Below the pieces are notes generated by a model. The model saw only the letters and a program-made list of their open reading frames with translations, searched no databases and was not told the origin of the DNA. DNA of 64,000 bases from Proteles cristata cristata (Eukaryota; Chordata; Mammalia; Carnivora; Hyaenidae): assembly GCA_017311185.1 (NCBI GenBank), contig JAESUZ010001757.1, forward strand, positions 930,001 to 994,000, given 5' to 3'. Below, in pieces: positions 12,468 to 24,564 of the stretch (its first letter is position 1; each line of letters starts with the position of its first letter). Made by a program: the position numbers and the translations under genes.

Positions 12468-12640
12468 TTCAAGCACCTACTAGGTGCCAGTACTTTACAT
12501 TTGTCATCTAATTCTCACGACAGGGCTGCAACTATTTGACAAATGGTAAAATAGGCTTAACTCAAAGGCATACAGCTAGTAGGTAGCAGTTGGGATATTC
12601 CAACACAGCTCTTTTCAACTCCAAAGCACTGCCTTTTCCA
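12468..12640 (-). repeat. MIR SINE
   Basis: 'caagcacctactaggtgcc', 'attctcacgacagggctgc' and 'catacagctagtaggtagc' are the reverse-complement MIR landmarks in the right order. Confidence 0.72.
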
Positions 12641-13399
12641 TGGTAGGACACTTCTGAATCTTTTCCTGTATCTGTTTATGCTGTGGTTATGCGAGATACA
12701 ATGGAAGAAATCTCAGGGAAGCAGGAGCATGTAGAGCTCATGTATCTGAGTCGTCTCACACCATGCTTCTGGAAACACATCTTGGCCAGGAGGTATCAGG
12801 CTTTGGTAGCACACCTGATTCTCCCCTTCTCTAACTAAATTGAAGAAGTCATAGAGCCTGAATGTATGGTAATTTTGCTTTTCATTTCAGGTATCTTTTC
12901 AGTATTCTTGAGATACAAGGCATAGAAAACTGAGAAACTACCGGGAAATTAAAAATAGCACAGACATTAACACTCACATGTATGCACCTCATGGGCACAC
13001 ACGGAAAATACATTTGTCTTGTGTGGCACAATTAATGGTAGCAAGGACCATGAACACAAATGGTCTGTTTCTAAATTCAGACACTAAAATCCACCCATGG
13101 TTTGTTAGGAATGTTAGAAATGGTGATGTGTCCTCGTAGGTTGAACAATGGCAAAAACATATGGGCATTCAGAAGAACATTTCTTTAGCCACTGACTCTC
13201 CTTAAAATTCTGGGCAAATTGCTCATTTTTCTATATTTTAAAATAATTTGGGGAAGCATTACAAAGACTATATTTAAGTTGAAGGTTTACTATCAGTAAT
13301 AAATTTCTCATAACTCCTGGTTCTCAATTGCCACCAAGGATATTTCAGATACGGTATTTCCTAAGGGAGTCATGATGGGCTAGAATATTCCAAGTTTCC
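12641..13399. other. No gene seen
   Basis: Non-repetitive by eye, with no long open frame. Confidence 0.4.
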
Positions 13400-13580
13400 C
13401 TGAGATACTCTGTGCTAGGCAGAGGCAAAGCACTTTAGTTTTCACATATCACCCTTTTGAGGTAGATAGTATTAGTGCACTCAAGTGTCAAATGGGAAAA
13501 CTGAGACCCAAAGGAGATTAAATAATTTGCCCACTAACATAGTAGGGAAATAATGGAAACAAGATTCGTATCCTGGTGTT
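13400..13580 (-). repeat. MIR SINE
   Basis: 'ctctgtgctaggcagagg', 'ttgaggtagatagtatta' and 'gggaaaactgagacccaaag' give a well-preserved reverse MIR. Confidence 0.72.
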
Positions 13581-14789
13581 TGGTGTTGGCATCTGGGGGC
13601 TTAAATGCCAGGCTGTTCAACTTAGGGAGAGCCAGGTTACTGGTTGGGAAGTTGATTTTTCAAAGAATACTGCTTTGTGTTTAAAGTCACAGAAAGAGTT
13701 CCAGCCAGGGCTTTATAAGATCACCTTCAGCAATATGCTGGTAGTACAATGACCAAAGGGAAAAAAGAAAGGAAACTTCTTAGGATTCAGGCCTGAGGAC
13801 CAAGAGAGTCCTGAAGACCTACTGGGACTGAGAAGCCCTCATAGGGATCATTTCTGGCACAGAGCCAAGGGAGAAGATGAAGAAAAAAACAAGTCTCTAG
13901 CTGGAAAATTACTTTAGACTTCATGAAAGGTTCACATTGTGAGCAAGGATGACTGTTGTACACCATTCTGTCTTTGGAGTTCATGCCGAGGGTTTTACAG
14001 GATACTTGACTTTGGCTTCTGGCAGAAGTAGAGCCAAGGAGCCAACAGTCTTTACCCCCAGCATGGTCTTCCCACACACTGTGCTGCCATATAGGGTCAT
14101 AACAATGGGGAGCTCCAGTGCTTTTCCTTTTAAAAACATGGAGGGTTTCACAGTTCCTTGGTCTTGCTTGGCCTGTCCTCTGGGTGGGGTTCTTTGCTTC
14201 TCAAAGCAAAATGGATTCCATCTTTAGGAAGCTCATTCAAAACAGGTAAAGCTGCTTTATTTATAGGCTAATCATTAAGGCCATAATTGGATCAGGTCTG
14301 TGTGCCAGTCATCCTGACATATTTACCGTGTGTGTACTTTCTCTAGGTCTGCCCCTTTTCATTGTCCAGGTCACAGGGAAAGTAAGAGAGGAAGGAGATT
14401 CAGAGGTGGGATATTGCTAAGAGGTGATTCACCCACCGGTACATGTTAGCAATCGGTAGGGTACATGGAGTGTTTGCAAAGATATAAAAAAATAAAGATC
14501 GGACAAAAAAAGTAGAATCTGTTCTGGGAAGCAAGTACAATTAATCCTTCTTGTTTTGCTATTGCTTCAGAGCTAATTTAAGGATTCTCCGGATTATAGA
14601 TTTGCTTTTTTTTTTTTCTCATTTTGTTTTAATTTGAGGTTTAAGTGTGTCAGTTTGTGGTTAGCTTTTGTGTTATTGTGTCTTTCATAGGGTTGTTTTA
14701 CTTAGGGGAACCACCGTGGACAAAAAAAGATTCTTTTGAATAAGTGCTGTGTGTTGGGACGAGTAAAACATAGAACGCTGGACCTAGAT
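13581..14789. other. No gene seen
   Basis: Overlapping frames of 96 codons (minus, 13787-14077) and 92 codons (plus, 13949-14227) oppose each other with no recognised domain. A T-rich run lies near 14608. Confidence 0.4.
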
Positions 14790-14872
14790 TCTCGTGGCTG
14801 TTAAGCTATTGTGACTTTAGATGAGTCACATATCTCTTGCATCTGTAAAATGTGTTGGGCCTTGTCAATGAT
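14790..14872 (+). repeat. Possible MIR core fragment
   Basis: 'ttgtgactttagatgagtc' followed by 'catctgtaaaatgtg' fits the MIR core in sense. The fragment is short. Confidence 0.4.
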
Positions 14873-14884
14873 TCCTGAGCAAGT

Positions 14885-15168
14885 CTGTCTATCACAATTA
14901 CCTGGAGACTGTTTTTTTAAATTTTAATGTTTTATTTATTTCTGAGAGAGAGAGATAGCATGAGCAGGGGAGGGTCAGAGAGAGAGGGAGACACAGAACC
15001 TGAAGCAGGTTCCAGGCTCTGACCTAGCTGTCAGCACAGAGCCCGATGAGGGGCTCGAACCCACGAACCGTGAGATCATGACCTGAGCCGAAGTCTCGGA
15101 TGCTTAGCTGACTGAGCCACCCAGGTGCCCTGGGGAATGTTTTAAAATGAGATGCCTGCTATAAGGCA
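14885..15168 (+). repeat. MER5-like DNA transposon relic split by a SINE
   Basis: 'atcacaattacctggagact' before the SINE and 'ttttaaaatgagatgcctg' after it resemble the 5' part of a MER5-type hAT nonautonomous element. The identification rests on short matches. Confidence 0.4.
14914..15130 (-). mobile_element. CAN-SINE, felid type
   Basis: A reverse copy with the B-box complement in 'ggggctcgaacccacgaacc', ending 'gccacccaggtgccc'. An imperfect flanking repeat (ctggagactgtttt / ctggggaatgtttt) may be the decayed target-site duplication. It carries the common 'agctgtcagcacagagcc' form, not the young variant. Confidence 0.94.
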
Positions 15169-15169
15169 G

Positions 15170-15312
15170 GGGGATATTCTGGGAGATGATGGAATTGTTC
15201 TATATCTCAATCATGGTGATGGTTGCATGGCTGTGTGTGTTTATCAAATTCTGAGAATGCTACATGCCAAAGGATGAATTTTACTGTGTGTGAATTATCT
15301 TAATTTTAAGTC
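15170..15312 (+). repeat. Old L1 3' terminus
   Basis: 'tggaattgttctatatct', 'gtgtgtgtttatcaaattct' and 'gaattatcttaattttaag' match the conserved L1M 3' end in sense. The poly(A) tail is decayed. Confidence 0.62.
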
Positions 15313-15606
15313 CCCTAAGTACAGACATATTTAAAATCAATGCCTAGGGCCCACCCTGAACCAACTACTTACTGAGGGGTATCTGCTTTTCTAACCATCT
15401 CTGTACTTGTGAATCTAATGGGAACTGACCTAGGCATTCTACTGTAAGGATCCCAGGTTCAGGTGTTTGTCATCTTGGACATGACATCAAGAGTAACCTG
15501 GGTGACAGAGAACAGTGTGGGTGCCTACAGTCATAGCATGTCTGGACAGGCGACTTCAATCACATTAATGGAGGAAAAACAGTTGGCTAAGATCTCTATT
15601 TAATAC
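15313..15606. other. No gene seen; possible MER5-like remnant
   Basis: 'atgcctagggcccaccctg' near 15340 looks like more of the MER5-type relic. The rest is unassigned. Confidence 0.3.
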
Positions 15607-15626
15607 TCAATTAGAACATCTGTTAT

Positions 15627-15818
15627 TTTATTTATTTATTTCTTAATGAAATAGAAAGAAAGAGAGAGTGATCAGGGGAAGGCAGAGAGAGAGAGATAGG
15701 GAAAGAGAGAGGATTCCAAGAAGGCCTCACAGTGTCAGTGCACTGACAAACCATGAGATCGTGACCTGGGCTGAAATCAAGTGTTGAATGCTTAACTGAT
15801 TGAGCCACCAAAGTGCCC
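15627..15818 (-). mobile_element. CAN-SINE, diverged copy
   Basis: A reverse copy running from an ATTTATTTATTT tail complement to 'gagccaccaaagtgcccc'. A 20 bp flanking direct repeat with 3 mismatches lies at 15607-15626 and 15820-15839 (ctcaattagaacatctgtta). The middle is shortened and mutated, so it is an older insertion than its neighbours. Confidence 0.88.
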
Positions 15819-15839
15819 CCTCAGTTAAAACATCCTTTA

Positions 15840-16619
15840 TAATCACTATTGAGCCAATAATGTGAGATCGGCCAACTTCAGATCCCATGTTAGAAATCAA
15901 TGTAAAAAAACAAATCAGTGTAAAGATAGAGGATCTTGAACTTAGAGTTGTGTATTAATAAAAGCTACTGATTCTTCCTTAACATTAAAAAGAATGAAAC
16001 AATGCTGTGGAATACGTCTGACACCAGTCACCAGCTAAATATCCAGCACCCTGAGTTGAACTACGTGGATTTTCAGAAAGAAGAGAAGTATCTTGGGCCA
16101 ATCGATATTTTAAGCCCAGTGTCAACTGTGAAGATTCCACCCCAATATTAAAAAAAGATGTACGAAATCCTCAGAATTAAAGGTGTTTACCAACAGCATT
16201 CAGAATACATTAGACTCCTAATAGGAAAGTGAAATGTTGAAAACATTTTGCTTTGTTTAAAGTTCCTGGTATGTTTACCATGTAAATGTAGGAGGTATGT
16301 TTCAGGATGTGTCTCATCCAGAATGTACTTCCTTAGGACCATCCCCCACCAACAGATCTGTCTGAAGCTGAGTGCTTACGGGGCCACATTTCTAGAGTGG
16401 AGTGTGGCTATCACTGATGGAACTGTGGCACCAATGTCCTCTTGATGGGGAACACTGAATACTGTAAGACCAAGATGGCTCTCTGGAGGAACCAGATCAC
16501 AAGGGGACAGAGGAAGTGGGCTGTGGCTGTGTAATGGCATACCAAAGCCAAGGGCAAATTGGAATCAGAAAGAAGCAGTAACTATAAGAAGTAACAGCAG
16601 CAACAGCAGCAATAATAAT
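15840..16619. other. No gene seen
   Basis: Non-repetitive by eye. A short CAG/AAT triplet patch sits at about 16588-16618. Confidence 0.4.
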
Positions 16620-16795
16620 CATAGCTAATGCTTATGAAATGCTTGTGTGCCGAGCACTGGGCGAATCCTAGCAGGTAGGTAAATATCACTGTCTTGATTA
16701 TAAAATGAGGAAACCCAGACTTGAATGTGATCCCTTTCCTAAGGTCGCACAGCTGTTACGTGGCACAGCGGGCAAGCAACCCAGGCAAGGCAATT
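16620..16795 (-). repeat. MIR SINE
   Basis: 'tgtgtgccgagcactgggc', 'aaatgaggaaacccagac' and 'aaggtcgcacagctgttac' show a reverse MIR. Confidence 0.68.
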
Positions 16796-17501
16796 CTCAA
16801 GCTAGTTTGTGAAGTCTTGACAACTCTCCTGCCTCTTAGGAAGCCAAGGGGGCAGCCACAGGGAGGATAATAAGAGGGATGTGCAGGTGAAGCAGACACA
16901 TGAGGCGCCATGGAGCAAGGAGGAAGGGCAGAGCAATGGTCCCATTCTTGAGAACTTGTGGGCTTCCGAATGTGACTTTGCCGTGCTTGGTGCAAGGTCT
17001 AAATTTTACATAATCCTCTTTGTCCTTCTCCCTGACTTTAGGAAGAACTAGTTTCACTGGATCTCTGTTCCTGGAAATCACAAAATGCTAAACTGGAATG
17101 AAAAAGTATCTCAAGGGAGGGTGGGGTTGGGAGGACATTTCTTACGTAGAGCTTAGGGCAGAGAGAATGATCTTAAGTCTTTCTGGTTTTGATCCTAGTT
17201 TTCAAGCTTCTCAGGTTTAGGAAGATGAGTACCTGGGGTTCATTAAGGAAACATCTTAGCAAGGAAAACTCCACAAGAGGTTACTAGGCTGCTAAGTAAG
17301 GTTAGAATCTCTCGGCAGTACACTCAGCAAAATTACAGCTGTTGAATCTAGTTTCTTGAGATGCTTTCTTTTAGGACCTTTGCCCCAATTACTTTAATGG
17401 AATTCTTTGTCCATTTTGCAAAGATTTCATCCACCACTAGATTCCTCGTGGCCTGTCTCCTTTCTCTGAAGCAAGACACCATTTACAAGGACTATGTGGT
17501 A
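16796..17501. other. No gene seen
   Basis: Opposing short frames (79-81 codons on minus at 16756-17081) without recognised content. Confidence 0.4.
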
Positions 17502-18161
17502 TGTGATTTATAGTAAGCGATAAACATTTGATCTTTGTCTTCAGTGATGACAGCAATAAAGGTGTCCTTGTTATGTTAATGAGATAACTTTTGGAAAACA
17601 CCTGAGGATGGGGACTGGTTGCCAGGGGAAGCAACCTTTTGATTCTGGGGGTTGGAGCATTCTGCCCCACCCCCACCTCCAGGGAGGGCTGGGGGTGGAG
17701 ACAGATCAATCTCCAAGGATCAACAATTTAATCAATCATGCCTATACAATTAGGTCTACATAAAAGCCCCAAAAGGTTGGTGTTCAGAGCATTTCTGGGT
17801 TGGTGAACCCTTGGAGATGTGAGGAGAGTGGCCCATTAGGAGAAGACAAGGAAGCTCCATTGACTTTCCCCATGGTTTGCCTTGTGCATCTCTCCCATCT
17901 GGTTGTTTCTGAGTTATATCCTTTCATAATAAACCAGTATTCTAGTAAGTAAAATGTTTTTCTGAGTTCTGTGAGCCACTAGCAAATCAATAGAACCCAA
18001 GAAGGGGATTATTGAAAACCCCCGATCTATAGCCACATGTGACAACCTGGATGTGCAATTGGTGTCTGAAGTGTGTGTGTGCAATCTTGTGGACTGTGGG
18101 ATCTGATGCTATCTCCAAGTAGATAGTGTCAGAATTGAGTTGAATTTTAAAAACCCACACA
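17502..18161 (+). mobile_element. Solitary retroviral-type LTR, ERVL-like, copy A
   Basis: It begins TGTGATTTATAG and ends near ACCCACACA, the TG...CA form of an LTR. It contains a TATA-like ataaaa at about 17760 and an AATAAA polyadenylation signal at 17928. I know the sequence as a mammalian-wide LTR of ERVL-like type but cannot name the subfamily with certainty. No internal viral genes flank it. A relative in the opposite orientation lies at 27243-28132; both share the block around 'gatagtgtcagaattgagtt'. Confidence 0.72.
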
Positions 18162-18508
18162 TTGTAATTGGATTAGACTGTAACGCTCCTTAAGAATAAG
18201 AAGTTGGAATTCTAAACAAGGTGCTTAAGTCTGTGATAAACTTCTATGAAGAAGCTGTCCTTTTGTGGAAACTAGATGAGCTGGCAACCTCTGTCAGTAG
18301 CTTATGTTTTCTGGGGGAACGTCAGACCAGGGAATCATCCAGGAGGTCAGGAGCTGGCACGCGAGGAGAGAACTTTTCTCTTTGAGGCTCTGATGGAGGT
18401 CAGTCTGACAGACACAGAAGCACACAGAAGGGGAGGTACTCAAACCTAAATCACAAGCTGGTCACTATGCAAACTTCAGAGTTGTGGGACAATGGTGGGG
18501 GCCAGTCT
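18162..18508. other. No gene seen
   Basis: Non-repetitive by eye, between the LTR and a SINE target site. Confidence 0.4.
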
Positions 18509-18523
18509 AATTTTCAGGGTCTT

Positions 18524-18754
18524 TTTTAAAACTTTTTTTTAATGTTTTATTTATTTCTGAGAGAGAGAGATTGAGAGAGACAGTGTGAGCAGGGGAGGGT
18601 CAGAGAGAGAGGGAGACACAGAATCTGAAACAGGCTCCAGGCTCTGAGCGAGCTGTCAGCACAGAGCCCGACGCGGGGCTCGAACCCACGAACCAGAAGA
18701 TCATGACCTAAGCCGAAGTTGGACGCTTAACCAACAGAGCCACCCAGGTGCCCC
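18524..18754 (-). mobile_element. CAN-SINE, felid type, full length
   Basis: A reverse copy ending 'agccacccaggtgcccc'. A perfect 15 bp target-site duplication, aattttcagggtctt, lies at 18509-18523 and 18756-18770. The body has the common 'gagctgtcagcacagagcc' and 'gacacagaatctgaaacag' form, so it is a different subfamily from the copies at 2803, 9419 and 56898. Confidence 0.96.
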
Positions 18755-18770
18755 AAATTTTCAGGGTCTT

Positions 18771-20084
18771 GAGAGATGGCTTCATTGTTTTTCAATTATG
18801 CTGAAATGCACTAGCAAGGGAAAAATCCACTCTGGCTCACCTGTTTGTTTATTCTCTCTCTTTTGATTTCCCAAAGGGCTTTATTATTACTGTATGACTT
18901 AGGTCTTTGATCCCCTGAAGAAGGGTTCGGGAACTGACAACCTTTCTCTCTAATCTTACCTTAGTGTTCTTTCTGAACTGAGCCACTGAGGACTTTCTAT
19001 TTGAGGCTGAAAAGTATGTTAGCAAGCAAGCAGCTCCAGCCAGTTGAACATGGCATTAGAGCTGTTGCTAGGCAGGGCATTTTAACCCAGCATCAGCCTG
19101 GGTTGCTAGGTTGGCACAAAGTCCCAGGTTACCTCACCTGTCCTCGTTTATCTTGTTGTGTTAATGGGTGCGATTTCCCACTGGGGAGACTCGATGTTCT
19201 TGGCACCTGGACAGTGCCCTAAGGCTTGACTCAGAGGTGTATAAGAACATGTCAAGGACTTGGTTATCGCCAGGAAAGACTGTAGGCACTCCCTGACCAG
19301 TGAGTGGTCCCAGATTCACAGGAATGTGCTCACAAGTGGACCGTGAAAGAATTGCTCCAGGAAAGCAACCTTGGAAGAAAGGGGGGCGGGGGGGACATCA
19401 GAGGATTCCTTTGGTTCTCAGAACATACTTCATAGTTTTTATGGCATCTTTATGGTTCTTTTCCTTTTCCAAGGGAAGCGTACATTTTCTCATTTGCATG
19501 GTGCCCTGGATGTGACATCTGAGCTAAAGCATGATTACATTCCTGCCCATCGGAAGAAATTTACTTCTTCCTTGCTGGTCACAGGAACTTGATTAATAAA
19601 ATGCTGATGGAACAGCCAGTCTAACCAGTGCTTTATGTGAGAGGGCTGGAGAGCCAGATTTAGGGCACCCCTTAATCATGTGCATGGAACAGTTCTCAAT
19701 TATGCTCAAGTGTATTTATTAATTCTCGTGCTCCCTTGGTAGGTAATATTTATCTTTGAAGAGTGGGGGATCTCATCTAGTGGGTCCACACTGCTGGAAG
19801 GCCTGGGGATTTGCCATTTGCCACTTCTAGAAGTGGTCTACCAAGTGCAGGAAGAATCTGTTCTTAGTACTCTTGGCATCGTTCTTGGCACAAAAGACTT
19901 AGCAGAAAACTCACCTGTTCGTAGAGTTTTATTTTCTGACTTAGGGGAAAATAAAGAATAAAGTTCGAAGAATATTTTTGATTTCGTTGAAAAGTCAGGT
20001 GAATTGCTAAAACTTTGAAAAGAGATTCTGCCAGAAAAAAAAAAAAAAAAGAAAAAAAGGAGCTCAGAGAGGCAGTGCTTTTTG
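18771..20084. other. No gene seen
   Basis: Non-repetitive by eye. Open frames of 71-73 codons at 19001-19592 have no recognised domain. A G-rich patch at 19378-19394 has only two G runs. An A-rich tract lies at about 20036-20060. Confidence 0.4.
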
Positions 20085-20285
20085 TGAACTAGCTGAAGGC
20101 TTTAGTCCTCATGAGGTGGGTCAGAATCCCAGCTCTGTCTCTTTTCAGCTGGAGCGCCCAGGTGATTCACTCATGCTCAAAAAAGCTACTTCACAGGACT
20201 ACTGGTGCGCAGACTTAGAGGGCAAGCATCTATAAACTGGCCAGCCCAGTCTGGCACATAGTAGGCCAGCAGTAGTCCCGACTAG
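20085..20285 (+). repeat. MIR SINE
   Basis: 'cagaatcccagctctgtctc' and 'gtctggcacatagtaggcc' mark the core and 3' end of a sense MIR. Confidence 0.55.
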
Positions 20286-20828
20286 TCTTTGTGCTAGATT
20301 TTAGCCATTCTGCTAAAAGAGGTATGACAAAATCAGAGTCGGTTTCTAGATTTTCTTTCCATGAGAGCCACTACAAACCAGAAGAAAATAAGACTTTTAA
20401 CCCTTTACATGAGGAATACATAAAATAAACTTAATATAATAAAACTTTTTTTAACGTGTTTTACCCATTTTGGGCTCTCCTGGCAAAGTTATGGGAACTG
20501 GGTCAGAATAAAGGCACAAGCTCAAAGTTCTAGGATTTGTTATTTCCCAAAATATCTTTGAGAAGCGAATTTGTAGGAAGCCTGCATGGATGGCCATGAT
20601 CACAGACTCATGAAATCATGGGACGAGTATCATGGTCATTCTGGGCCACTCTCCAAGTTGAGGGAGGCATCACTCTGTCATATTTGCGTAACAGCCCTTT
20701 GATTAGAGCATGGATAATAAATATAGTCCTACATAGGGAAATGTGCATGCCCATTAAAATTTTTGGGTTTATCTATTTTTTATCTAAAACCTTTTCTTTC
20801 AGTCTGTTGCTGTTGCTGTTGTTGTTTT
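20286..20828. other. No gene seen; CTG/TTG triplet patch
   Basis: A short run of ttgctgttgctgttgttg lies at about 20810-20826. A 70-codon frame ends there. No gene is supported. Confidence 0.4.
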
Positions 20829-20844
20829 AAATAAAGCAGCCTTT

Positions 20845-20985
20845 GGGCTCTCTGCTAACAGTGTGGAGCCTGCTTGGGATTCTCTCTCTCCCTCTCTCTC
20901 TCTGCCCCTAACCATTTGCGTGCACACACACACATTTTCTCTCAAAATAAATAAACTTTAAAAAAGGAGCTTTAACAAAATAGAA
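20845..20985 (+). mobile_element. 5'-truncated CAN-SINE
   Basis: Only the 3' half is present: 'gtgtggagcctgcttggg', a long CT tract, then AAATAAATAAAC. The tRNA head is missing. Near-identical text (aaataaagcagcctt at 20829-20843 and aaataaaagcagcctt at about 20993-21007) brackets it as a target-site duplication, so truncation happened at insertion. Confidence 0.85.
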
Positions 20986-21094
20986 AATAAATAAATAAAA
21001 GCAGCCTTCTTCTGTGCCCCCTCAGCTGCCTACATGTGCCTTCAAATTAGCGTGATTGACTCAGGACTAACCCTGATTCTAGTGTCTGTGCTCC

Positions 21095-21535
21095 TGAAGA
21101 GCACTGGGTTCAACTCTTCAGTTACTTATTTTATTAAATGTTCAAGCTTGGGCAATATTCACCCACCTTAGCCTCTGTTTCTTTTCTTCATCTATAAAAT
21201 GGTGAGCTGTAGGTTTTTCGGTCAGGATCTAATTTTTTTTTAAGTTTATTTACTTATTTTGAGAGAGAGAGAGAAAGCACGAGTGTTAGAGAGGCAGAGA
21301 GAGAGGAGAGAGCAAGATTCCCAAATAGGCTTTGTACCACCGGTTCTGAGCCCAGCTCAGGGCTCCAACTCATGAATCCTGAAATCATGACCTGAGCCGA
21401 AATCAGATACTTAACTGACTAAGCCACCCAGGCACCCGTGTGAAGATTTAAATGAGAGTAGAGAGCTTGTCATGTGTCTGGCATATAGAAAGAGTCTTGT
21501 TACTGTTATTATGACTGTTATTATCATTGTGATGC
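21095..21535 (+). repeat. MIR SINE split by a CAN-SINE
   Basis: The core 'cttcatctataaaatggtg' lies left of the SINE at 21234. The 3' part, 'gatttaaatgagagtagag' and 'gtgtctggcatatag', lies right of it. The halves are collinear, so the CAN-SINE inserted into an existing MIR. Confidence 0.66.
21234..21437 (-). mobile_element. CAN-SINE inserted in a MIR
   Basis: Reverse orientation from 'aagtttatttacttatttt' to 'aagccacccaggcaccc'. It is moderately diverged ('gggctccaactcatgaatcc' in the B-box region). The duplication is weak (aggatctaattt / aagatttaaatg). Confidence 0.92.
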
Positions 21536-22329
21536 CAGGGTCTAGGATGTGTTGACTCACCTGAAACTCGGAATGTTTTTAAAAATTGATTAATTGTGGC
21601 TAAACCAAGTCGTGCTCATAAAGCTCTCTGCTCACTCTGCGCTTTGATCTGGGGGGCTGAATGTGTGGTCGGAGAAGAGTAACAGCCGTGTTGACTGGTT
21701 TCTCCTCACATTCCTGACCGATAATCTCAAGTGGGCTTTTAATACTGCCCTGCAATCACACTGTAACTCTAACTCAGTCACCCTCTGGCTCAATACCGTG
21801 TGTAGTTCATACTTTCTTCTCCAGCCTGATATCTCCTCTATCCTCACTCTTACCTAACAACCATGCTTCTATTTCAATGGAAAAATAAAATAGAAGATAC
21901 GATTAGAGGAGATTTCTCTCATAAATCCCACACCACCCCTTCTGGAAGCCTATGTGTTCTCTATTCTCCCCCATAACCACAGAGGGACTGCTGTGGCCTT
22001 GATTGACACCAGCCCCTTCACTCAAGCACAATGACCTGCTCCCCTTGTCCACTTGAGCACATTGCTCTAGCATCTTCCCTTGTCTGCATCATTGATTTTT
22101 CTTTCTACCGATCAGTGCCATTATAGTGCAAATATTTTATTTTTTCTCCCACCTTCAAAGATCTAATTTTGACCTTCTTTTCTCCTTCAATTATATGCCC
22201 ATCTCTCTCATTCCCTTTAGTGTGAATCTCCTTGAAAGAGTTGAGCATATCAACTGTCTTCTGTCTCTTCTCCCATTGTCTCTTGAACCTATTCCAGTTA
22301 GGTAAAGCCCCTGCCACTCTGCTGTGGCT
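21536..22329. other. No gene seen; possible L2 continuation
   Basis: CT-rich text from about 22010 may be the upstream part of the L2 that follows, too decayed to be sure. An 88-codon minus frame at 22105-22371 is not recognised. Confidence 0.35.
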
Positions 22330-23560
22330 GTTCCTGCCAAGTCCTGGTGACTTATGCACCACTAATCCCAACGGTCAGTTCTCAGTCCTCATCTTATGCG
22401 ACCTGTCAGAGCATTTGCAGGTTGACCACGCCCTCTTTCTTCCAGGGCAACACATGTACCTGGTTTTTCCTTTACTTCTGGTTGTTTCTCCTCAGTCTCC
22501 CTTTGTGGATTCCCCAACCTCTAAGTGTTAGAGAACCTCAGGATTCAGACTATACGTGTCTTGTCTTCACTGTCTATACTTACCTCATACATCCTTCCTA
22601 CCCAGTGCTGGGAACCAGCCCAGTCAACTTCACCTGGAGAAGTTGGTGGGGTGTTAGAAATGTCCCGCCCCAGATGTGCTGAGTCTGAATCTGCATTTAA
22701 CAAGATCTCCCAAGTGATCTGTTTGCGCATTAATATCTAGTAGGATCACCCTAAGTGAGCCTGTCTGATGGCTTTAAATGGCATATATTTGATAAGTTGA
22801 CTCCCAAACTGGTATCTTTAGCCAACAACCTCTAGTGAAATACCAACTCATTCACCCAACTGCCTATCAACTTTTCCTCATGGACATTTTATAGTCATTC
22901 CCAACTTGCCCTGCCCCAAACTGAACTCTGATATTCCCATTAAAACTGCTTCCTGGGAATATTCCCAGTCTTCATTAATCGTGACTCCATTCTTTCATTG
23001 CTCAGATAGAAGCCCTTGGGATCATCCTTGTCTCTTTCCCATATCTGGTCTGTCATCAATCCCATCAACTCTACTTTTTCAGTGTCTTTAGAATGTAATC
23101 ATGCTCATCACCTCACTATTTGGACCAACTTTCTTCCACTCCTTCCTCTAGTCTATTCTGAAAATGATAGCCAGGATATATCTTAATAGATTATGTCCTT
23201 TCCTGTGCAAAGCCTTCTCATGACCCATGAGAACCCACTTGGACTGTTTCCCCCGTTACCTCTCTGATTATCCTGCTGTTTTTCTCCTTATTTTACTGCA
23301 CTCCAACCTCAAGGCCTTTTTTCCTGTTCCTCAGACTCACTGGGCATGCTCATGCCTCAGGGCCTTTTTGTACTTTCAGTTCTCTCTGCCTGAATGCTCT
23401 TCCTCCAGATATCTGTGTGGCTCCCAGCCTTCCTCTCTCTACTCAAAAGTCACCTTCTCATGAAGTTTTTTCTGGCCTTGCTACTTAAAATCTTAGCTTC
23501 AACCCCTGCCCTCCACTTCAGACCCCCTTACTTTTATGTATTCATTTATTTCTTAGCAAA
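22330..23560 (+). repeat. L2 LINE ORF segment with MER5-like insert
   Basis: A long sense L2 stretch. 'cagtcctcatcttatgcgac' belongs to the reverse-transcriptase part. 'cctcagggcctttttgtac', 'ctctgcctgaatgctcttcc' and 'aaaagtcaccttctcatgaa' belong to the 3' coding end. Stops and frameshifts show it is dead. It is interrupted by a MER5-like element at about 22605-22738. Confidence 0.8.
22605..22738 (+). mobile_element. MER5-like DNA transposon relic
   Basis: 'cagtgctgggaaccagccc' opens a block with 'tcacctggagaagttgg', 'gagtctgaatctgcattt' and 'aacaagatctcccaagtgat'. This is the layout of a MER5-type nonautonomous hAT element, lying within the L2. Confidence 0.6.
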
Positions 23561-23595
23561 TCTAACATTCTTTTTTCTCTCTCTTTTTCTCTGTG

Positions 23596-24100
23596 TTAGA
23601 GTTTTCCAGAGAAACAGTAGCAGTAGGATATAAATGAATATATAGAAAAAGATTTATTATGAGTAGTCAACTCACATGATTATGGAGGTTAAATTGTCCC
23701 TGGGTCTGCCATCTACAAGCTGGAGGCCCAGGAAAGCGGGTGGTATTGATCCAGTCCAAGCCCAAAGGCCTGAGGACTAAGGAGTCAATTGTGCAAATTC
23801 TAGTCTGAGCCTGAAAGTCCAAGAATCAGGAGCTCTGATGCTTGAGGTTAGGACAAGATAGATGGCTCATCTCAAGCAAAGAGAGAGCACATTTGCCTTT
23901 TTTCTGCCTTTTTGTTTTATTGAGGCCCTTGATGGTTTGGACTATGCCCACTCACATTGATGTGAGTGATCTTTTCTTAGCTACCGATTCAAATGCCAAT
24001 CTATTCTGGAAACATCCTTATAGACACACCCAAAATTGATATTTTACCATCTATCTGAGTATCCCTTAGCCCAGTCAACTTGACACATAAAACTAACCAT
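23596..24100 (-). mobile_element. MLT2-like ERVL LTR
   Basis: It opens 'tgttagagttttccagagaa' and closes 'ttgacacataaaactaacca', the reverse complement of the MLT2 LTR ends. Internal blocks such as 'ctacaagctggaggcccagg' and 'ctaccgattcaaatgccaat' agree. It is a solitary LTR with no viral genes beside it. Confidence 0.72.
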
Positions 24101-24124
24101 TTCTCTATCTCTCTCCATAGCTAC

Positions 24125-24550
24125 CATTATAGATATATTTCTTTGTTTCTGGGTTTTATCAGTTCCACTGGTTTAGCCGTCAATATTTGTGAAAATATGC
24201 TGTTTTCACTACTACAGATTTATGGTCACTCTGTTCTACTTTGACGCATGAGTTGGCTTTTCTTGTCCCTTTGCTGCCTCATACACATTTTAGAATCAGT
24301 TTTTTGAGGTCCATGAAAAAATTCGATAGCATTTGGGTTAAAATTACATCAAAATGTATTAATTAATTAATTTAGGGAGAATCAATATCCTTATCACATT
24401 AAAATTTCCTGTGGATGATGTGGCATTTCTCTCTGTTTATTTAGGCCTCCTTTAATATTGTCTGATAAAAGCTTTATATTTTCTCTGAATAGTTATGCAC
24501 TTTTTTGTTATGTTTATTTCTAGGAGCATATTTTTAAATGTACATGTCTT
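24125..24550 (-). repeat. Old L1 ORF2-derived fragment
   Basis: 'gagaatcaatatccttatca', 'ggcatttctctctgtttatt' and 'taaaagctttatattttctc' are typical of reverse-oriented L1 ORF2 sequence. Many disruptions. Confidence 0.6.
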
Positions 24551-24564
24551 ATATGAATTCTTTA

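Noticed and set aside
19378..19394. G-quadruplex at a G-rich patch
   Set aside because: Only two G runs are present close together. Four are needed.
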